From Halioglobus sp. (lineage in GTDB: Bacteria; Pseudomonadota; Gammaproteobacteria; Pseudomonadales; Halieaceae), in assembly GCA_002699145.1 (NCBI GenBank), contig PABK01000060.1:380308-444307 (forward strand): a stretch of DNA of 64,000 nucleotides. The letters are read 5' to 3'. Below the pieces are notes generated by a model, which was given only the letters and a program-made list of their open reading frames with translations, was not told where the DNA came from and did not search any database. Below, piece after piece: positions 63,154-64,000 of the stretch; position 1 is the stretch's first letter; each line of letters begins with the position of its first letter. The position numbers were made by a program, and so were the translations under genes.

Positions 63154-63206
63154 CAGCGGGCGCTCGCGCCCGCTGTAGTGGAGCCGGGACTAGCGCCTCG
63201 CGGCGC
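63154..63206 (-). terminator. Tandem GC-rich hairpins after the DUF1348 gene
   Basis: CAGCGGGCG (63154-63162) pairs with CGCCCGCTG (63167-63175) as a 9-bp stem with a CTCG loop. A second stem, GCGCC (63193-63197) with GGCGC (63202-63206), lies nearer the DUF1348 stop. No T-run follows on the minus strand, so termination strength is uncertain. Confidence 0.4.
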
Positions 63207-63224
63207 AGCCCCCGTGCAGGCTGC

Positions 63225-63701
63225 TTACAGTCCCAGTTCGCTCAGGCCCGGGTAGTCCGGCGGTCGCGGCCCGCCGCCCGGCCACTTGAACAGCCGGTCT
63301 GCCGCGTCGATCGGCAGGTCGTTGATGCTGGCGTGGCGCCTGGCCATCAGCCCGCGCGCGTCGAATTCCCAGTTCTCGTTGCCGTAGGAGCGGTACCAGA
63401 AACCGCTGTCGTCGTGCCACTCGTAGGCGAAGCGCACGGCGATACGGCTGTCGGTAAAGGCCCACAGCTCCTTGATCAGGCGGTAATCCAGTTCCCGCGC
63501 CCACTTGCGCGTGAGAAAGGCCGCGATGGCCTCGCGGCCCCTGAAGATCTCCGCGCGGTTGCGCCAGGCGGAATCTTCCGTATACGCCAGGGCCACGGCC
63601 GCCGGGTTCCTGCCGTTCCAGGCATCCTCCGCCCTGCGCACCTTGATGACGGCCTCCTCGCGCGAGAAGGGCGGCAGGGGCGGTCGTGAATCGTCGCTCA
63701 T
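63225..63701 (-). CDS. DUF1348 (SnoaL/NTF2-like) protein
   Basis: The 158-residue protein belongs to the DUF1348 family: [86 protein letters not shown] and [13 protein letters not shown] are all typical. The fold is a cone-like NTF2/SnoaL barrel that holds a small ligand. No reaction is established that I know of. It follows the cyanase gene after 17 bases in the same direction, so the two probably share a transcript. Confidence 0.88.
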   Translation of the reverse strand: MSDDSRPPLPPFSREEAVIKVRRAEDAWNGRNPAAVALAYTEDSAWRNRAEIFRGREAIAAFLTRKWARELDYRLIKELWAFTDSRIAVRFAYEWHDDSGFWYRSYGNENWEFDARGLMARRHASINDLPIDAADRLFKWPGGGPRPPDYPGLSELGL

Positions 63702-63718
63702 GGCACAACCTGCCGGGT

Positions 63719-64000
63719 CTACCAGCTATTGTAGGGCAGGAATTTGCCGTTCATGGTCAGCAGCACGCGATCGCCCTTGGGATCCTCCACCTTGTCCACC
63801 TCCATGGAGAAGTCGATGGCGCTCATGATGCCGTCGCCGAATTTCTCCTGTATAACCTCCTTGAGCGTCTCTCCGTAGACACCGACGATCTCGTACAGGC
63901 GGTAGATCAGCGGGTCGGTGGGTACGGCCTGCTCCCAGGTTTTCAGCGGGAAGGCCTCCAGCGCCTTGGCGACCTCGGGGCCCAGGCCCAGGTAGTCGGC
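63719..64000 (-). CDS. cynS: Cyanate hydratase (cyanase), C-terminal part; start beyond window
   Basis: These are the last 93 residues of cyanase, which turns cyanate and bicarbonate into ammonia and CO2. Visible parts include [20 protein letters not shown] (Arg and Glu of the active site), [19 protein letters not shown] (catalytic-type Ser) and the invariant C-terminal KFLPYNSW. In the known decamer the Arg, Glu and Ser residues meet at subunit interfaces, and all three are present here. The N-terminal helical domain and promoter lie outside the window. Confidence 0.93.
   Translation of the reverse strand, partial: ADYLGLGPEVAKALEAFPLKTWEQAVPTDPLIYRLYEIVGVYGETLKEVIQEKFGDGIMSAIDFSMEVDKVEDPKGDRVLLTMNGKFLPYNSW

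Noticed and set aside
1-64000. CRISPR arrays, tRNA or rRNA genes, insertion sequences, prophage
   Set aside because: No direct-repeat array, no cloverleaf or rRNA-like stretch, and no transposase, integrase or phage protein was recognised in any frame.

Overview
The window is gene-dense, GC-rich DNA with roughly 43 genes, no gap above 300 bases, and no rRNA, tRNA, CRISPR array, insertion sequence or phage gene that I could see. The GC content, the number of TonB-dependent receptors, and the mix of DUF1302/DUF1329 proteins, a wax ester synthase, Baeyer-Villiger monooxygenases and hexuronate genes suggest the chromosome of an aerobic marine gammaproteobacterium, perhaps of the Halieaceae type. 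That assignment is inference, not a search result.

Region 1 (1-16.97 kb): a hexuronate isomerase-pathway locus. kdgK-uxuA read leftward. A divergent operon reads rightward: Gfo/Idh oxidoreductase, Nramp-like transporter, second Gfo/Idh oxidoreductase, UxuR-like GntR regulator, uxaC, uxuB. A UxuR-like operator overlaps the promoter between them. UxaC, UxuB, UxuA and KdgK together take glucuronate or galacturonate to KDPG. Next come a 1311-residue exported fusion (DUF1080, beta-propeller, HEAT-like region, cytochrome c), a TMEM220-like protein, a BtuB-like receptor, a DUF1080 lipoprotein and a CNNM/CBS protein.

Region 2 (17-29 kb): lipid, terpenoid or steroid-type catabolism. It holds an acyl-CoA synthetase, two alpha/beta hydrolases, a cytochrome P450 divergent from a TetR regulator, two Baeyer-Villiger-type monooxygenases around a hydrolase, an LLM oxidoreductase, a sulfotransferase-like protein and an amidohydrolase.

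Region 3 (29-37 kb): a DcaP-like porin, a lipoprotein amidase and an exported glutaminase in one direction. Facing them are a lipoprotein beta-propeller, a TetR regulator and two secreted hydrolases, one with a Calx-beta domain.

Region 4 (37-43 kb): a GH106-like glycoside hydrolase and a TonB-dependent receptor.

Region 5 (43-60.7 kb): two paralogous, divergently oriented cassettes, each with DUF1302, DUF1329, an MMPL/RND transporter and a YCF48-like propeller. They flank a WS/DGAT acyltransferase, and the second ends in an acetyl-CoA hydrolase/transferase-like gene. I think this is the least described system in the window; my hypothesis is envelope-spanning movement of a hydrophobic compound.

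Region 6 (60.7-64 kb): a third TonB-dependent receptor, a DUF1348 protein and the end of a cyanase gene.
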